From Prosthecobacter debontii (GTDB taxonomy: Bacteria; Verrucomicrobiota; Verrucomicrobiia; Verrucomicrobiales; Akkermansiaceae): a DNA stretch of 64,000 bases. The stretch's first letter is position 1. Every line of letters starts with the position of its first letter. The stretch covers positions 1 through 64,000 of the forward strand of contig CAMCBV010000009.1 in the NCBI GenBank assembly GCA_945873125.1. The letters are read 5' to 3'. Both the position numbers and the translations under genes were made by a program. Shown in pieces: positions 43,807 through 53,389 of the stretch. Below the pieces are notes generated by a model, which saw only the letters and a list, made by a program, of their open reading frames with translations, was not told the origin of the DNA and did no database searches.

Positions 43807-44595
43807 ATGACTCGCCCCGACGCCCGCGCCACCGACCAGCTCCGCCCGATTTCCTTTCACCCAAATGTCGCCCCTAACGCCACCGGCTCCGTACTCGTCA
43901 ACTTCGGCAATACCCGCGTGATCTGCTCTGCAACGGTTGAAGAAGGAATTCCTGGCTGGATGCGTTACCAAAAAGTCTCCGGTGGCTGGCTCACCGCGGA
44001 ATACTCGATGCTCCCTTATTCCACCCATGATCGCAAAGCGCGCGACATTTCTCGTGGCAAACTCGACGGTCGCTCCTCGGAAATCCAACGCCTCATCGGC
44101 CGCTCGATGCGCGCGGTGGTCGATCTCCAAAAAATCGGCCAACGCACGATCTGGATCGACTGCGATGTCCTGCAAGCCGATGGAGGAACCCGCACCGCAT
44201 CGGTCACCGGTGCCTGTGTCGCCACTGCGATCGCCTTCAACCGCATGATGGCCGAGGGGAAAATCAAGGATTTCCCGCTCAAAAAACTCGTCGCCGCCGT
44301 TTCTGCCGGAATTTTCGAGGATACTGCCGTACTCGATCTCAATTACCTCGAAGACAAAGCCGCTACGGTCGATTTCAACATCGTCATGACCGAGTCGCTG
44401 GAATTCGTCGAGGTCCAGGGCTCCGGCGAGGAGGCCGTTTTCACCAACAACCAAATGACTGATATGATCGGTCTCGCACAAAAGGGTATTTCGGAGATTT
44501 TCTCCCTCCAGAAACTCGCCATTCTCAATGCAGACAAGGCCGAGCCATTGGATTTCGCTTCTCTGATCGGTAAGTTTTCTCAAAAATCCCAGTGA
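43807..44595 (+). CDS. rph: Ribonuclease PH
   Basis: A 262-residue phosphorolytic 3'-5' exoribonuclease that trims tRNA 3' ends. The sequence shows RPDARATDQLRPISF, SATVEEGIPGW, EYSMLPYSTHDRKARDISRGK and IDCDVLQADGGTRTASVTGA, with the phosphate-binding Arg/Ser/Thr residues in place. It is followed 40 bp later by the FGE-like gene, which may be co-transcribed. Confidence 0.96.
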   Translation: MTRPDARATDQLRPISFHPNVAPNATGSVLVNFGNTRVICSATVEEGIPGWMRYQKVSGGWLTAEYSMLPYSTHDRKARDISRGKLDGRSSEIQRLIGRSMRAVVDLQKIGQRTIWIDCDVLQADGGTRTASVTGACVATAIAFNRMMAEGKIKDFPLKKLVAAVSAGIFEDTAVLDLNYLEDKAATVDFNIVMTESLEFVEVQGSGEEAVFTNNQMTDMIGLAQKGISEIFSLQKLAILNADKAEPLDFASLIGKFSQKSQ

Positions 44596-44635
44596 ATACC
44601 CGCAAGTTTTCCCCAATCATCACGTATTCCCAACC

Positions 44636-45742
44636 ATGAAACGCTTTTTCCTTTTTATCCCTCTTTTCCCCTGCCTCACGCTCGGTGCGGAAGAACTTCC
44701 CAATCCCAATCTACTGCCTACCACCAAGGCGATTCGCGAAATCATCCTCGCCAAACAGAAAGACGAGAAGGCAAAGCTCGAAGCTTATACCCAAACCATT
44801 CCTCTCGCCGAAGGCTCGAAAATCGACCTCATTCCCATCCCCGCCGGAAAATTCAAAATCGGCTCCAATCCTGCCTCTCCAAACCATAAACCCGACGAGG
44901 CCCCACAAAAGGAAATCGCCATTCCATCTTTCTGGATGGCAAAGCTGGAGACGACTTGGGATATCTACCGCCCTTTCATGGAAAACGGTAAAGCCCGTAA
45001 CAAAGACGGCACTCTAAATCGCGATGCCGACATGACGACATCCGAAGCACCCGATCTTAAAGACGGCGAAACCTTGATCGATACCGTGACCCAACCCACA
45101 CCGCCCTATATTCCCATGCATTTCTCCATGGGCGATGGTTACTCAAAAGATTACCCGGCTGTCGGAATCACCTTTCATGCCGCCAATAAATTCTGCGAAT
45201 GGCTCTCGGGACAAACCGGCCACTTTTACCGCCTCCCGACCGAAGCCGAGTGGGAATACGCCTGCCGTGCAGGAACCACCACGGACTATTCCTTTGGTGA
45301 CGATGTGAGCAAACTCGGCGAATACGCATGGTTCGCCGATAATTCCGAATTTCAGTATCAAAAAGTCGGCACGAAAAAACCCAACCCATGGGGCCTTTAC
45401 GACATGCACGGCAACGCTGCCGAGCTAACCCTCGATCACTATGCCGCCGACACTTACGGAAAGATCAAAGATGGTGCGATGAACCCTTGGCTATCCGGCC
45501 AAAACCGCTACCCCACCATCCATCGCGGCGGCCACTGGGACGCGGATGCCAAAGCACTGCGCTCCGCGGCGCGCGGACAGACTTCCGCCGAACTCAAATC
45601 CCTCGACCCCCAGATTCCCAAATCACTCTGGTATTTTACCAACGCCTCATGGCTCGGCTTCCGTGTGGTGAGACCCCTGGAACTCCCAACGCTCGAGGAA
45701 ATGCACAAAGCATGGAATCAAGGACCGGGGCCGACCGAATGA
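44636..45742 (+). CDS. Secreted SUMF1/FGE-fold protein lacking the catalytic cysteines
   Basis: A 368-residue protein with a leader (FFLFIPLFPCLTLGAEE) and a SUMF1 domain: IPIPAGKFKIGSN, YRLPTEAEWEYACRAGT, NPWGLYDMHGNAAELTLD and HRGGHWDADAKALRSAARG. True formylglycine-generating enzymes have two Cys in the final segment; here that segment (IHRGGHWDADAKALRSAARGQ) has none. The conserved WEW pattern after HGN is also changed to AEL. It is therefore unlikely to activate sulfatases and is better called a secreted SUMF1-fold protein, which may be a binding or polysaccharide-linked protein. It is 40 bp from rph. Confidence 0.85.
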   Translation: MKRFFLFIPLFPCLTLGAEELPNPNLLPTTKAIREIILAKQKDEKAKLEAYTQTIPLAEGSKIDLIPIPAGKFKIGSNPASPNHKPDEAPQKEIAIPSFWMAKLETTWDIYRPFMENGKARNKDGTLNRDADMTTSEAPDLKDGETLIDTVTQPTPPYIPMHFSMGDGYSKDYPAVGITFHAANKFCEWLSGQTGHFYRLPTEAEWEYACRAGTTTDYSFGDDVSKLGEYAWFADNSEFQYQKVGTKKPNPWGLYDMHGNAAELTLDHYAADTYGKIKDGAMNPWLSGQNRYPTIHRGGHWDADAKALRSAARGQTSAELKSLDPQIPKSLWYFTNASWLGFRVVRPLELPTLEEMHKAWNQGPGPTE

Positions 45743-45961
45743 GTTTAAATCTCTAAATTTTAAACTCTAAACTTCAAGACCGAGAGGAGCAGTCCCGACA
45801 AATTCGGAGCAGACAGCCGCGCAAAGCAAAGAACGAAGATTTCCTGGATGGTTAATTGACTTCACGCTTCGCGTTGCGTCCTCGGCGCCTCAACATCGGG
45901 CTGTAGGATGGCGACCAAGCTATCATTATCGGATTTTTAGAAGCGGTTTCATACTCAAAAC

Positions 45962-45997
45962 AGAAAGCCCACCTCGATCACTCAAGGTGGGCTTTTA
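45962..45997. terminator. Strong bidirectional terminator
   Basis: Perfect 11-bp arms aaagcccacct (45964-45974) and aggtgggcttt (45985-45995) with a 10-base loop, A-rich before and T-rich after. It lies between the convergent FGE-like gene and the oxidoreductase gene and could terminate both. The remainder of the 311-bp gap 45743-46053 shows no gene. Confidence 0.88.
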
Positions 45998-46053
45998 CGT
46001 AATGATTTTTTAACTTATGCGGTTTTCTTGAAAAAACCTGGCAGCGTTTCTTA

Positions 46054-47343
46054 TTAGAACACCTTCGTCACTCCGGGAATCGGAGCAGGATACAATCCGT
46101 CAGCCCCCATCTTCGGACCTGGATCGGCATCCCAAGCCAAGGTTTTAGGCATGGTATCCAAATCTGAATTCAGTGCCTGCTCCCATGTGATTTCCTGACC
46201 GGAATAGGTCGCCATTCTTCCCATGATGGCTGTCAGAGTGGATTCAGCCGTATAGTGGGCATTGTTGATGGGCTTGTTCTCATGAATGTGCTTCACCAAC
46301 ACATCGTGCTCGGTCTGATAAGGGTTATTATTCTCACCGCGGAAACGCCAAATAATCTTTCCAGAAAGATCCTTGATCACCCCAGCTGTTGCCGTGCCTT
46401 TGGTGCCGATGATGGTCTCTGAAACTTTCGACCAAGTGCCATTCCAGTGCTTGCACTGGCTATTCATGATCGTTCCGTTCGGATATGTATATTCGACGTA
46501 GTGATGGTCATAAATTTCACCCCAGTTTTTGCCGATGCGCTTGGTGCGGCCACCCATCCCGACAGCTTTGACCGGATGCTGACCCATGAACCAGTTGCCG
46601 ACATCGATGTTGTGAATGTGTTGCTCGCAAATATGATCGCCACAGATCCAGTTGAAATAGAACCAGTTGCGCATTTGATATTCCATCTCGGTCATCCCCT
46701 CTTTGCGCTCGCGGGTCCAAACTCCGCCACCTGACCAATACACCTGCGCGTTCACAATGTCGCCGATCAAGCCTTCTTTGATCTGCTGCAGGGTTTCGAT
46801 ATAGGTGTTTTGGTAATGGCGCTGAAGACCACAAACCACTTTCAGGTTTTTCTTATCCGCCTCCTTCGCTGCCTCGATCACTTTGCGAATTCCCGGTCCG
46901 TCGACGGCAACCGGTTTCTCCATGAAAACGTGTTTTCCTTGCTGCACCGCATACTCAAAATGCGCAGGACGGAAACCCGGTGATGAACACAACAAAACCA
47001 GATCCGCCGCATCAATCGCTTTTTTGAAAGCATCAAAACCGACAAATCGACGCTCCGCAGGAACATCCACTCTTTCCTTATATTGATTCTGCAAGGCGGT
47101 GTGCGCTTTGGTCAAATTATCCTCAAACGCATCCGCCATCGCCACAAGCTTGGTTCCGGGAACATTCAGCGATTGACTCGCCGCTCCGGTTCCACGTCCG
47201 CCGCAACCGATCAAGGCCACTTTGATTTCTTTCGCCGCGCCTTGGGCACTGGCGATTCCCGGCAACAAGGTCGCAGCACTGACTAGAGCTCCGGCTTTGA
47301 TAAAATCACGACGGTCCGATTGAGGTAAACTTGGATTTTGCAT
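46054..47343 (-). CDS. TAT-exported Gfo/Idh/MocA family oxidoreductase
   Basis: A 429-residue NAD(P)-dependent sugar oxidoreductase with a twin-arginine leader (SDRRDFIKAGALVSAATLL). The Rossmann domain reads IKVALIGCGGRGTGA, the catalytic EKP is in HVFMEKPVAVDG, and CEQHIHNIDVGNWFMG contains the His/Asp substrate region of the Gfo/Idh C-terminal fold. Verrucomicrobia and Planctomycetes carry many such exported forms, thought to act on carbohydrates outside the cytoplasm. Single transcription unit. Confidence 0.92.
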   Translation of the reverse strand: MQNPSLPQSDRRDFIKAGALVSAATLLPGIASAQGAAKEIKVALIGCGGRGTGAASQSLNVPGTKLVAMADAFEDNLTKAHTALQNQYKERVDVPAERRFVGFDAFKKAIDAADLVLLCSSPGFRPAHFEYAVQQGKHVFMEKPVAVDGPGIRKVIEAAKEADKKNLKVVCGLQRHYQNTYIETLQQIKEGLIGDIVNAQVYWSGGGVWTRERKEGMTEMEYQMRNWFYFNWICGDHICEQHIHNIDVGNWFMGQHPVKAVGMGGRTKRIGKNWGEIYDHHYVEYTYPNGTIMNSQCKHWNGTWSKVSETIIGTKGTATAGVIKDLSGKIIWRFRGENNNPYQTEHDVLVKHIHENKPINNAHYTAESTLTAIMGRMATYSGQEITWEQALNSDLDTMPKTLAWDADPGPKMGADGLYPAPIPGVTKVF

Positions 47344-47504
47344 TACGGATCATACGTAACCCTATCTGACCGTCTTTCGTAAATGGATTTTTTGCTAATT
47401 TTACCCAGATAAACAACCTCGGAAAGAAACCGTGAATCGAAGTCAGCGGAGATAGCGCTTTTAAGATGGTTTGCCATTCGAAGCTTCCGAAACGGAAGCG
47501 AAGA

Positions 47505-47692
47505 ATGGTGGGCAGGGCTGGATTGGAGAATGCTTTGCACTCCCCCGACTCCGCTTCGCTGCGGCTCAAACCTTTTGCCTCACCGCTTGGGCGGATTCGG
47601 CAGTGGTTCGAACCCAGCCCTGCCATAATAAAAAAACGTTCACCGTGATGATGAACGCTTTGTTTGAAAATGATGGTGGGCAGGGCTGGATT
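47505..47692. repeat. tRNA-Tyr 3'-end duplication and inverted T-arm copy
   Basis: The 20-bp 3' end of tRNA-Tyr (plus strand 47673-47692) is repeated perfectly at 47505-47524, 168 bp away in the same orientation. A third copy, inverted and covering the T-arm and acceptor (tggttcgaacccagccctgcc, 47604-47624), lies between them. The 330-bp gap 47344-47673 thus holds tRNA-derived repeats and no credible gene. The arrangement recalls the rtT repeats after E. coli tyrT, each carrying 19 bp of the tRNA end. Confidence 0.75.
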
Positions 47693-47758
47693 CGAACCAG
47701 CGTACTCAATGAGAGCAGATTTACAGTCTGCCGCCTTTAACCACTCGGCCACCTACCC
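47674..47758 (-). tRNA. tRNA-Tyr(GTA)
   Basis: A class II tRNA on the minus strand. The acceptor GGGTAGG pairs with CCTGCCC, the anticodon stem GCAGA/TCTGC has loop CTGTAAA (anticodon GTA), there is a long variable arm and the T-arm is GCTGGTTCGAATCCAGC. CCA is encoded (47674-47676). Confidence 0.97.
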
Positions 47759-47837
47759 GGTGCCGCATGTGCGGGGCGGGATGTTTGTTTTCGATACGGG
47801 GTGCTGACAAGTAAAAAGAGGGGAAAAACTTCATTTT

Positions 47838-49169
47838 TTACTTCTCCAGCGTTTCCGCACGGGAAATCAAGGCTCGTGCGGCATCCGCGTTACGGCCTTC
47901 AGCGTTCCAGATCCCGGCAAGCGCTCGAAGTGCGACTGCGGTTTCCTTGGTCGCTGTTCTCGGAAAGGTCTTGATCGCGTTTCTCAGTCGTTCCTCGGCG
48001 GCCTTGTTCTGCCCCTGAGCCACAAGCTCTCGAGCGAATTCTAACAAGAAACTGGGATCAACTTGAGATGGATGGGTCATCATGCTTTCTGCCTGACGAA
48101 ACAAACGAAGCGCCGAGTCTTTCGATTCCGAATCCCTTACCGCCGCAACCGCCAGCTGCGTCATCAAACGCACGTTGTCGGGATGGTTATAAACGGCTTT
48201 CTCGAGCAACAAGCGGGCATCGCGGCTTTTTTCTGCCGCGAGCAACTCAACCCCGAGTTGTTCAAATTCCTCAGGAGATCCGCCTCGGATTTTCAGCAAC
48301 TCCGCTGAATGATACAGAGCTTCATTTAGCTGGCTGCTCTTCCGATAGTGCTTGGCAAGCGATTCATGAGCCAATGCTTTGCGCGAATGGATAACCAAAA
48401 CAGCTTTCAATGCGTTAACCCCTGCCTCGTCCTCTTTTGCGACGAAATGCAGAATTCCTTTGCGTATTCTCAGATCCAACGAAGACGGAACCACAGCCGT
48501 ATGGATATTAAGCATACGAATCGCCTCTTTGATGTTTCCCGCTTCACGGAAATGCTCGCTCGCCGCTCTGGCAATTCCGGCCCATTCCGGATGCTCTTCC
48601 ATCGCTTTTTGAAAGCTGTTCGCTATCCGTTTCTGCGCAGCCTCATCCTCCGAATCGTAGAGGCTTTTTGTGCTTGTAACATAAAAGCTCACCGCCTCCT
48701 GCGAATCCATATCGATTTTTTCTAGCCATGCTCTCGCCCCATCGTCATCTCCTTTTTCACGAGAGAATCGAATCAAGCGCTCAATCGGCAAAACTTGGCC
48801 CGGCATGGCTTCCAGCACAGCCCGATACGCAGCCACGCGCTTGCGATCGGCAAGAGCATCTCCCCTACCGATCGTCCCGAGGAAATCGCCGAATTCAATG
48901 CGTGCCTCCATGGATTCAGGTCGCTCCGAAATGACTTTTTCATAAATTCCAATAGCCCCCAACTTGTCGCCGGATTCCATTTTCATTCCAACTATGATCC
49001 TCACCAGCGGCATGGCAGTAGGATCCGTTGCGTAAGCCGATTGGAAATACCCGTTCGCACGTAAATCATTGTCATTCAGGGACTCCAGAGTTCCATATGA
49101 AAAATCCAACAAACTTCCTGCGTTTAATAGACCGCACGAAGCTGAAATCATTCCCACAATCAAGCGCAT
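47838..49169 (-). CDS. TPR-type repeat protein, probably secreted
   Basis: A 443-residue helical protein with a weak N-terminal leader (MRLIVGMISASCGLLNAGS). Repeating helix pairs follow the TPR spacing, for example GAIGIYEKVISERPESMEARIEFG and ARLLLEKAVYNHPDNVRLMTQLA, to the final GIWNAEGRNADAARALI. TPRs bind partner proteins; which one is unknown. It is divergent from the heparinase-like gene with 28 bp between the ATGs, so the promoters must overlap. Confidence 0.8.
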   Translation of the reverse strand: MRLIVGMISASCGLLNAGSLLDFSYGTLESLNDNDLRANGYFQSAYATDPTAMPLVRIIVGMKMESGDKLGAIGIYEKVISERPESMEARIEFGDFLGTIGRGDALADRKRVAAYRAVLEAMPGQVLPIERLIRFSREKGDDDGARAWLEKIDMDSQEAVSFYVTSTKSLYDSEDEAAQKRIANSFQKAMEEHPEWAGIARAASEHFREAGNIKEAIRMLNIHTAVVPSSLDLRIRKGILHFVAKEDEAGVNALKAVLVIHSRKALAHESLAKHYRKSSQLNEALYHSAELLKIRGGSPEEFEQLGVELLAAEKSRDARLLLEKAVYNHPDNVRLMTQLAVAAVRDSESKDSALRLFRQAESMMTHPSQVDPSFLLEFARELVAQGQNKAAEERLRNAIKTFPRTATKETAVALRALAGIWNAEGRNADAARALISRAETLEK

Positions 49170-49197
49170 CCCTCTTCCCTACCCGCAAAAAACCACC

Positions 49198-50991
49198 ATG
49201 AAAAGCCTCTATCTTATCACTTTAACGATAGTTTGGCTTATCCTGCCTCCATCCCTGCTGGCAATTCCTGAGCACCCGCGACTGCTTGTCACAGCAGACG
49301 ATTGGAAAAATCTACCCTCTCGCATGGAAGGCGATCCGAGAGTGAAAAAAATCATTTCCGCCACCATCGCACGGGCTGATGTCACTTTTGAAAAGCCCCT
49401 GCTCCAATACAAACGCGAAGGACGCCGCATTCTTTCCGTATCCCGGGATGCCATCGAACGCGTGCTCGATCTCTCCACCGCATGGAAAGTTACTGGGGAA
49501 AAGAAATACCTCATTCGCTGCCGAGACGAAATGCTCGCGATTTCGAATTTCAAAGACTGGAACCCCGACCACCACCTCGACACCGCGGAAATGCAAACCG
49601 CACTCGCCATCGGCTATGACTGGTTGTTTCATGATCTATCAAAAACGGATCAAAAAACGATCTCCACGGCACTGCGTGACAAAGGTCTGAAATCCACGCT
49701 CGCCAACCGTCACCTAGCCAAACGCAAAAACAACTGGAACCAGGTTTGCATGGGCGGCCTAGTCATGTCCGCCATCGCCATAATGAATGAAGAGCCTGGG
49801 CTCTCAAACGAAGCTCTAGAGCTTGCAAAAGCTGGTATACCGAACGGCCTGCGTGGTGGCTACCCAGTCAACGGAGCTTACGCGGAGGGCGGGGGTTATT
49901 GGTCTTACGGAACGATCTATACCATCCTCACTATCGAGGCTCTTCGCAACGTTCAAATGCCTTTCGAAGCCTATCGCGCGCATCCCGGCTTCCTCCAAAG
50001 TGCGGAGTTCATCCAACAAGTCCAAGGCACCAGTGGTCTGCTTTTCAACTATGGTGACAACGCTCCGAAGAATCTCGAATTCAGCACGGCGTTGACTTGG
50101 ATGGCAAAACAAAACCAGAGCCAATCACTCAATCAATTTATCGCTCCAACTTTCGATCAACTCGACGCATCCACACATGAGCGATTTCTCGCTCTGGCTG
50201 CCTTCTGGGTTTCCCATACTGCCGAAGCAAAAGAAAAAACATTAGCCCTTCATTTTCTCGGATCAGGCTACAGCCCCATCGCCATCCACCGCACAGGCTT
50301 CGAATCCAAAGATCTCTTCCTCGGCATCAAAGCCGGAATGGCCAATGTTAACCATGGTCACATGGACGCCGGATCATTTGTCATAGACTGGGCAGGAGAA
50401 CGTTGGGCGAGTGATCTTGGCGTGCAAAAATATCACGATCTCGAGTCCGTTGGGATCGATCTCTTCAAAATGACCCAAGACAGCGGACGTTGGTCCGTAT
50501 TCCGCCTCAATAATTTTTCACATAACACCCTCACCTACAACGGCAAGCTCCACCGAATAGAAGGAAAATCAGAAATTCTCTCCTCAAAAAGCACTCCTCA
50601 ACACGAAACGATTGTCAACCTCGCAGCCGTCTTAGACCTACCGAAAAACGCCACGGCCACCCGCCGTTTCATCTTGAATTCGGATCAACGCACAATGACC
50701 ATCACCGATTCCCTTTCGGGTCTCAAACCCAAAGATGAAATCACCTGGAACCTCTACACTCCAGCAACGCCCACCCCAACCGATAACGGCTTCCTGCTCT
50801 CCATAAAGAAATCCAAGATGCAACTCGATCTGACATCGCCACAATCTATACAGAGACTCGCCTCCCCCGCTGATCCACCACCCAACGCTCACGATGTCAC
50901 CAACCCTGGCATCACCCGCATCCACCTGAACGCAACCGCCGACTCCGAGGGGAAAATCCAAATCAGCGCCATTTTCAAGACCGCTCGCTAG
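49198..50991 (+). CDS. Secreted heparinase II/III-like protein
   Basis: A 597-residue protein starting at the ATG 49198, with leader SLYLITLTIVWLILPPSLLA. The N-terminal half is an alpha/alpha toroid (DTAEMQTALAIGYDWLF; YAEGGGYWSYGTIYTILT; the Tyr in this segment is a candidate catalytic residue). The C-terminal beta-sandwich has NVNHGHMDAGSFVIDWAGERW, the heparinase II/III His/Asp motif, and FSHNTLTYNGKLHR. These are polysaccharide lyases of the PL8/PL12/PL15/PL17/PL21 fold; the substrate cannot be assigned. It shares its 5' region with the divergent TPR gene. Confidence 0.88.
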   Translation: MKSLYLITLTIVWLILPPSLLAIPEHPRLLVTADDWKNLPSRMEGDPRVKKIISATIARADVTFEKPLLQYKREGRRILSVSRDAIERVLDLSTAWKVTGEKKYLIRCRDEMLAISNFKDWNPDHHLDTAEMQTALAIGYDWLFHDLSKTDQKTISTALRDKGLKSTLANRHLAKRKNNWNQVCMGGLVMSAIAIMNEEPGLSNEALELAKAGIPNGLRGGYPVNGAYAEGGGYWSYGTIYTILTIEALRNVQMPFEAYRAHPGFLQSAEFIQQVQGTSGLLFNYGDNAPKNLEFSTALTWMAKQNQSQSLNQFIAPTFDQLDASTHERFLALAAFWVSHTAEAKEKTLALHFLGSGYSPIAIHRTGFESKDLFLGIKAGMANVNHGHMDAGSFVIDWAGERWASDLGVQKYHDLESVGIDLFKMTQDSGRWSVFRLNNFSHNTLTYNGKLHRIEGKSEILSSKSTPQHETIVNLAAVLDLPKNATATRRFILNSDQRTMTITDSLSGLKPKDEITWNLYTPATPTPTDNGFLLSIKKSKMQLDLTSPQSIQRLASPADPPPNAHDVTNPGITRIHLNATADSEGKIQISAIFKTAR

Positions 50992-51105
50992 TTTCGCCCT
51001 CGATGGATAGGTATCGTTACGGGTCAGACCCGAATGCAAAATTGTCGACCAAGAAAGTATCTCGACAGAAATGCACCAACCTTTATCTTTCTACAGCACC
51101 GATTG

Positions 51106-51294
51106 ATGCACTTCCGTCCTGAATTCGCCGATGGCAAAAACATAAAAATGCTCAACAGGATCATCGATGATCTCGCGATAGTTAAATATGAATCCATCGA
51201 GGAAGCGATCGCTGACCTAGTCTCATATGGAGAGGATCCATTGATAGCTCATACGATGGTTCTAACCATGGATCGTATCGACGTCATCGAATAG
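51106..51294 (+). CDS. Small hypothetical protein
   Basis: A 63-residue product starting MHFRPEFADGKNIKMLNR; the open frame reaches back to 51034, but the upstream part looks non-coding. It is predicted mostly helical and acidic (NRIIDDLAIVKYESIEEAIA). No family recognised. The 174 bp downstream contain a good promoter and RBS area for the next gene. Confidence 0.4.
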   Translation: MHFRPEFADGKNIKMLNRIIDDLAIVKYESIEEAIADLVSYGEDPLIAHTMVLTMDRIDVIE

Positions 51295-51452
51295 AATTTT
51301 CAACCTCAAATGAAATGCACAACGGCATAAAATCAACGCCGCCCTTCAAGAACGAACATCCCCTTCCCAGACCGGCTATCGAGTCGATTCTCCGGCCCAA
51401 GTGGAAAACCATTTTAGCATATACCGATTGACCACATTGGATCAATTTGACT

Positions 51453-51470
51453 TTTACCACAGGAAACTAT
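51453..51470 (+). promoter_or_regulatory. RBS deciding the start of the transglutaminase-like gene
   Basis: An AGGAA stretch (in ccacaggaaact) sits seven bases before ATG 51469. Good Shine-Dalgarno sequences are rare in this window, so it supports this start strongly. Confidence 0.6.
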
Positions 51471-53325
51471 GATATCATCAAAACGCTTAATATTAGCTGG
51501 TGCATTAGCATCCGCTTGGTTTGTAACAACAGCATTCCTGTTGGCCGCGCCGAAGAAGGTCGATACACCGCTATCCCCTGAAGCCCAGAAGGCACATGAT
51601 GGTTATGCTGGCATGCTTGAAGCATTGCGCAGCGAGTTAATGCCAAAGCTTCCGCAGATTGATGCAGCCAAGTATGCGAAGCTCACAGAGGCTTATGCCG
51701 CAAAAAAAGTTTCCAGCGATGCCTGTATGCTGGCAGCAAAGCCGGTTTTGGCCGATATCGAAGGATTTATAGCGAGTGATGCGGTGGATGAAAAGCTGGT
51801 CAAAGCAGCAGTCATTGCGGATGCAACACCGCGTGGTTTGGCTGAATTTACCCAACAAGGACTGGCGGAGAAAAAGATAATCGATGATCTGTTGAGTCGT
51901 CCAACCCTCATGAAACAGATGCTGCTTGCCGGTGGTGCCAAGGCGGGGCGTTACGGAAGATCCATGCAGATTTATCATGAAATCCTATCGAGGCATCCAC
52001 GAGCCAAAGACGGGCAACTCAATCGACTGGCATGGGCTGTTTCCTTGGAGTTTGCAGCACCGGAGTTGTGCGGATACAGCGCCATAGATCCGATCAGGCG
52101 CTATGCTTTTTTTGAAAAATCCTATTTAGAAAAGGAACTATCGCCCAATTTTGAAAAGCATTCCGTCTGGCTGCTCAGGCACGTCGTCAATGATCCCAAC
52201 ATGGAAGAGGACATGCTTTGGATGCGAGAGATGCTTTGGAACTATCGGCCGGATCAAATCAATGCACCAGATGAATACAACGCTCATGTCGTGGGATTGA
52301 TGTATTCCGATTTTGGGCACAGAAAAGCCGAAGTAGGCGAGACAGGCCCCCCTTACACCCAGTTGCAGCAGTTCATGGACAGGGGCTCAATATGTGGAGG
52401 AAAAGGCTCCTTCGGTCGCTGCTTGGGTCGCGCTTTTGGAATTCCAGTCTGGGGTGCACGTCTCAGGAGCCATACCGCCATGAGTTATTGGACGCCGAAG
52501 GGCTGGGAGACTATTCTCGGAGTTTCGTTCGCAAACGGATACTGGATTGTTGATCAGGTTGACTCGATGCGTGGTCCGTATTTTCTGGATATCGCCAAGT
52601 CACGTAATTTTCCAGATGAATACATCAAGGCATGTCGCGCCGATTGGGTCAGCAGTATGCTGGGTGAAGAAAAAGTAAAGGGAATGGAGCCAGACAAGAC
52701 TGCGGGAACGTGGAGCACTTTGGCGGTCAACAAAAGACGCGCAATCGTTGCGACTTTTGATCCTCCTCCAGCCCCCGTGAAGCCAGATCCGAATGTGCCT
52801 AAGCCTGAAAACAATCAGGGCTATCCCGAGCGCTTGGTAAAAGTCGTGGTTCCAAGCGAGCTCAAAAAAATCAGCATCGATGGGCATGGAGGAATTCATA
52901 TTCCTGCTGTAGCTTGCACCAGCCCAACAACTAACACTAAAAAGATCGTTTTCATGCCAACTCGCGAAGGCGGAATGAATCTGCACTACAAACGCTGGGA
53001 AATGCCAGAGCCTTTGGTTTATGAAATAGAGGTACCTGCTGCTGGAAATTACGCGCTGACGGCGAATGTCGTCACCGTCAATCGCGAGCAATTTTTCCTA
53101 GTCACAACAAATGAGGCAAAGGAACCTATTAGATTGGAAATGCCTTACACGGTTGGTAAATGGGGAGGAACTACCCCGGTTACGGTCTCTCTGACAAAGG
53201 GCGTAAATAAAATGACTTTCCAACGCACCGTGATTGCGGATTTCATCAAAGAGGGATATCGATTTGCAGGTCCAGAATATGGCGGCATCACCATCAAAGA
53301 TTTTGAACTCAAACCCTTGAAGTAA
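51469..53325 (+). CDS. Secreted transglutaminase-like protein with C-terminal beta-sandwich (paralogue 1)
   Basis: A 618-residue protein with a leader (AGALASAWFVTTAFLLAAP). A helical N-terminal region contains ATPRGLAEFTQQGL and LMKQMLLAGGAKAGRYGRSM, shared with the protein encoded at 58450-60369. The core GSICGGKGSFGRCLGRAFGIP, then SHTAMSYWTPKGW, resembles the transglutaminase-like fold: C309, H335 and perhaps D362 in WIVDQVD as the triad. The C-terminus (after about 450) is beta-rich with EIEVPAAGNYALTANVVTV and ends in a CBM-like sandwich. It may cleave or crosslink peptides or glycopeptides outside the cell. Function unknown. Confidence 0.78.
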   Translation: MISSKRLILAGALASAWFVTTAFLLAAPKKVDTPLSPEAQKAHDGYAGMLEALRSELMPKLPQIDAAKYAKLTEAYAAKKVSSDACMLAAKPVLADIEGFIASDAVDEKLVKAAVIADATPRGLAEFTQQGLAEKKIIDDLLSRPTLMKQMLLAGGAKAGRYGRSMQIYHEILSRHPRAKDGQLNRLAWAVSLEFAAPELCGYSAIDPIRRYAFFEKSYLEKELSPNFEKHSVWLLRHVVNDPNMEEDMLWMREMLWNYRPDQINAPDEYNAHVVGLMYSDFGHRKAEVGETGPPYTQLQQFMDRGSICGGKGSFGRCLGRAFGIPVWGARLRSHTAMSYWTPKGWETILGVSFANGYWIVDQVDSMRGPYFLDIAKSRNFPDEYIKACRADWVSSMLGEEKVKGMEPDKTAGTWSTLAVNKRRAIVATFDPPPAPVKPDPNVPKPENNQGYPERLVKVVVPSELKKISIDGHGGIHIPAVACTSPTTNTKKIVFMPTREGGMNLHYKRWEMPEPLVYEIEVPAAGNYALTANVVTVNREQFFLVTTNEAKEPIRLEMPYTVGKWGGTTPVTVSLTKGVNKMTFQRTVIADFIKEGYRFAGPEYGGITIKDFELKPLK

Positions 53326-53389
53326 TCAGTCTCACCCTCATCCCATAACCTTTATTATTCGCTCAAAAAAAACCTCATCATTCCATTCC

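Noticed and set aside
43780-44616. 278-residue minus-strand ORF over rph
   Set aside because: Antisense to conserved ribonuclease PH; the real gene is on the plus strand.
47306-47752. 148-residue minus-strand ORF through tRNA-Tyr
   Set aside because: Contains the AGSNPALPTI read-through phrase of tRNA-Tyr twice; explained by the tRNA and its duplicated end.
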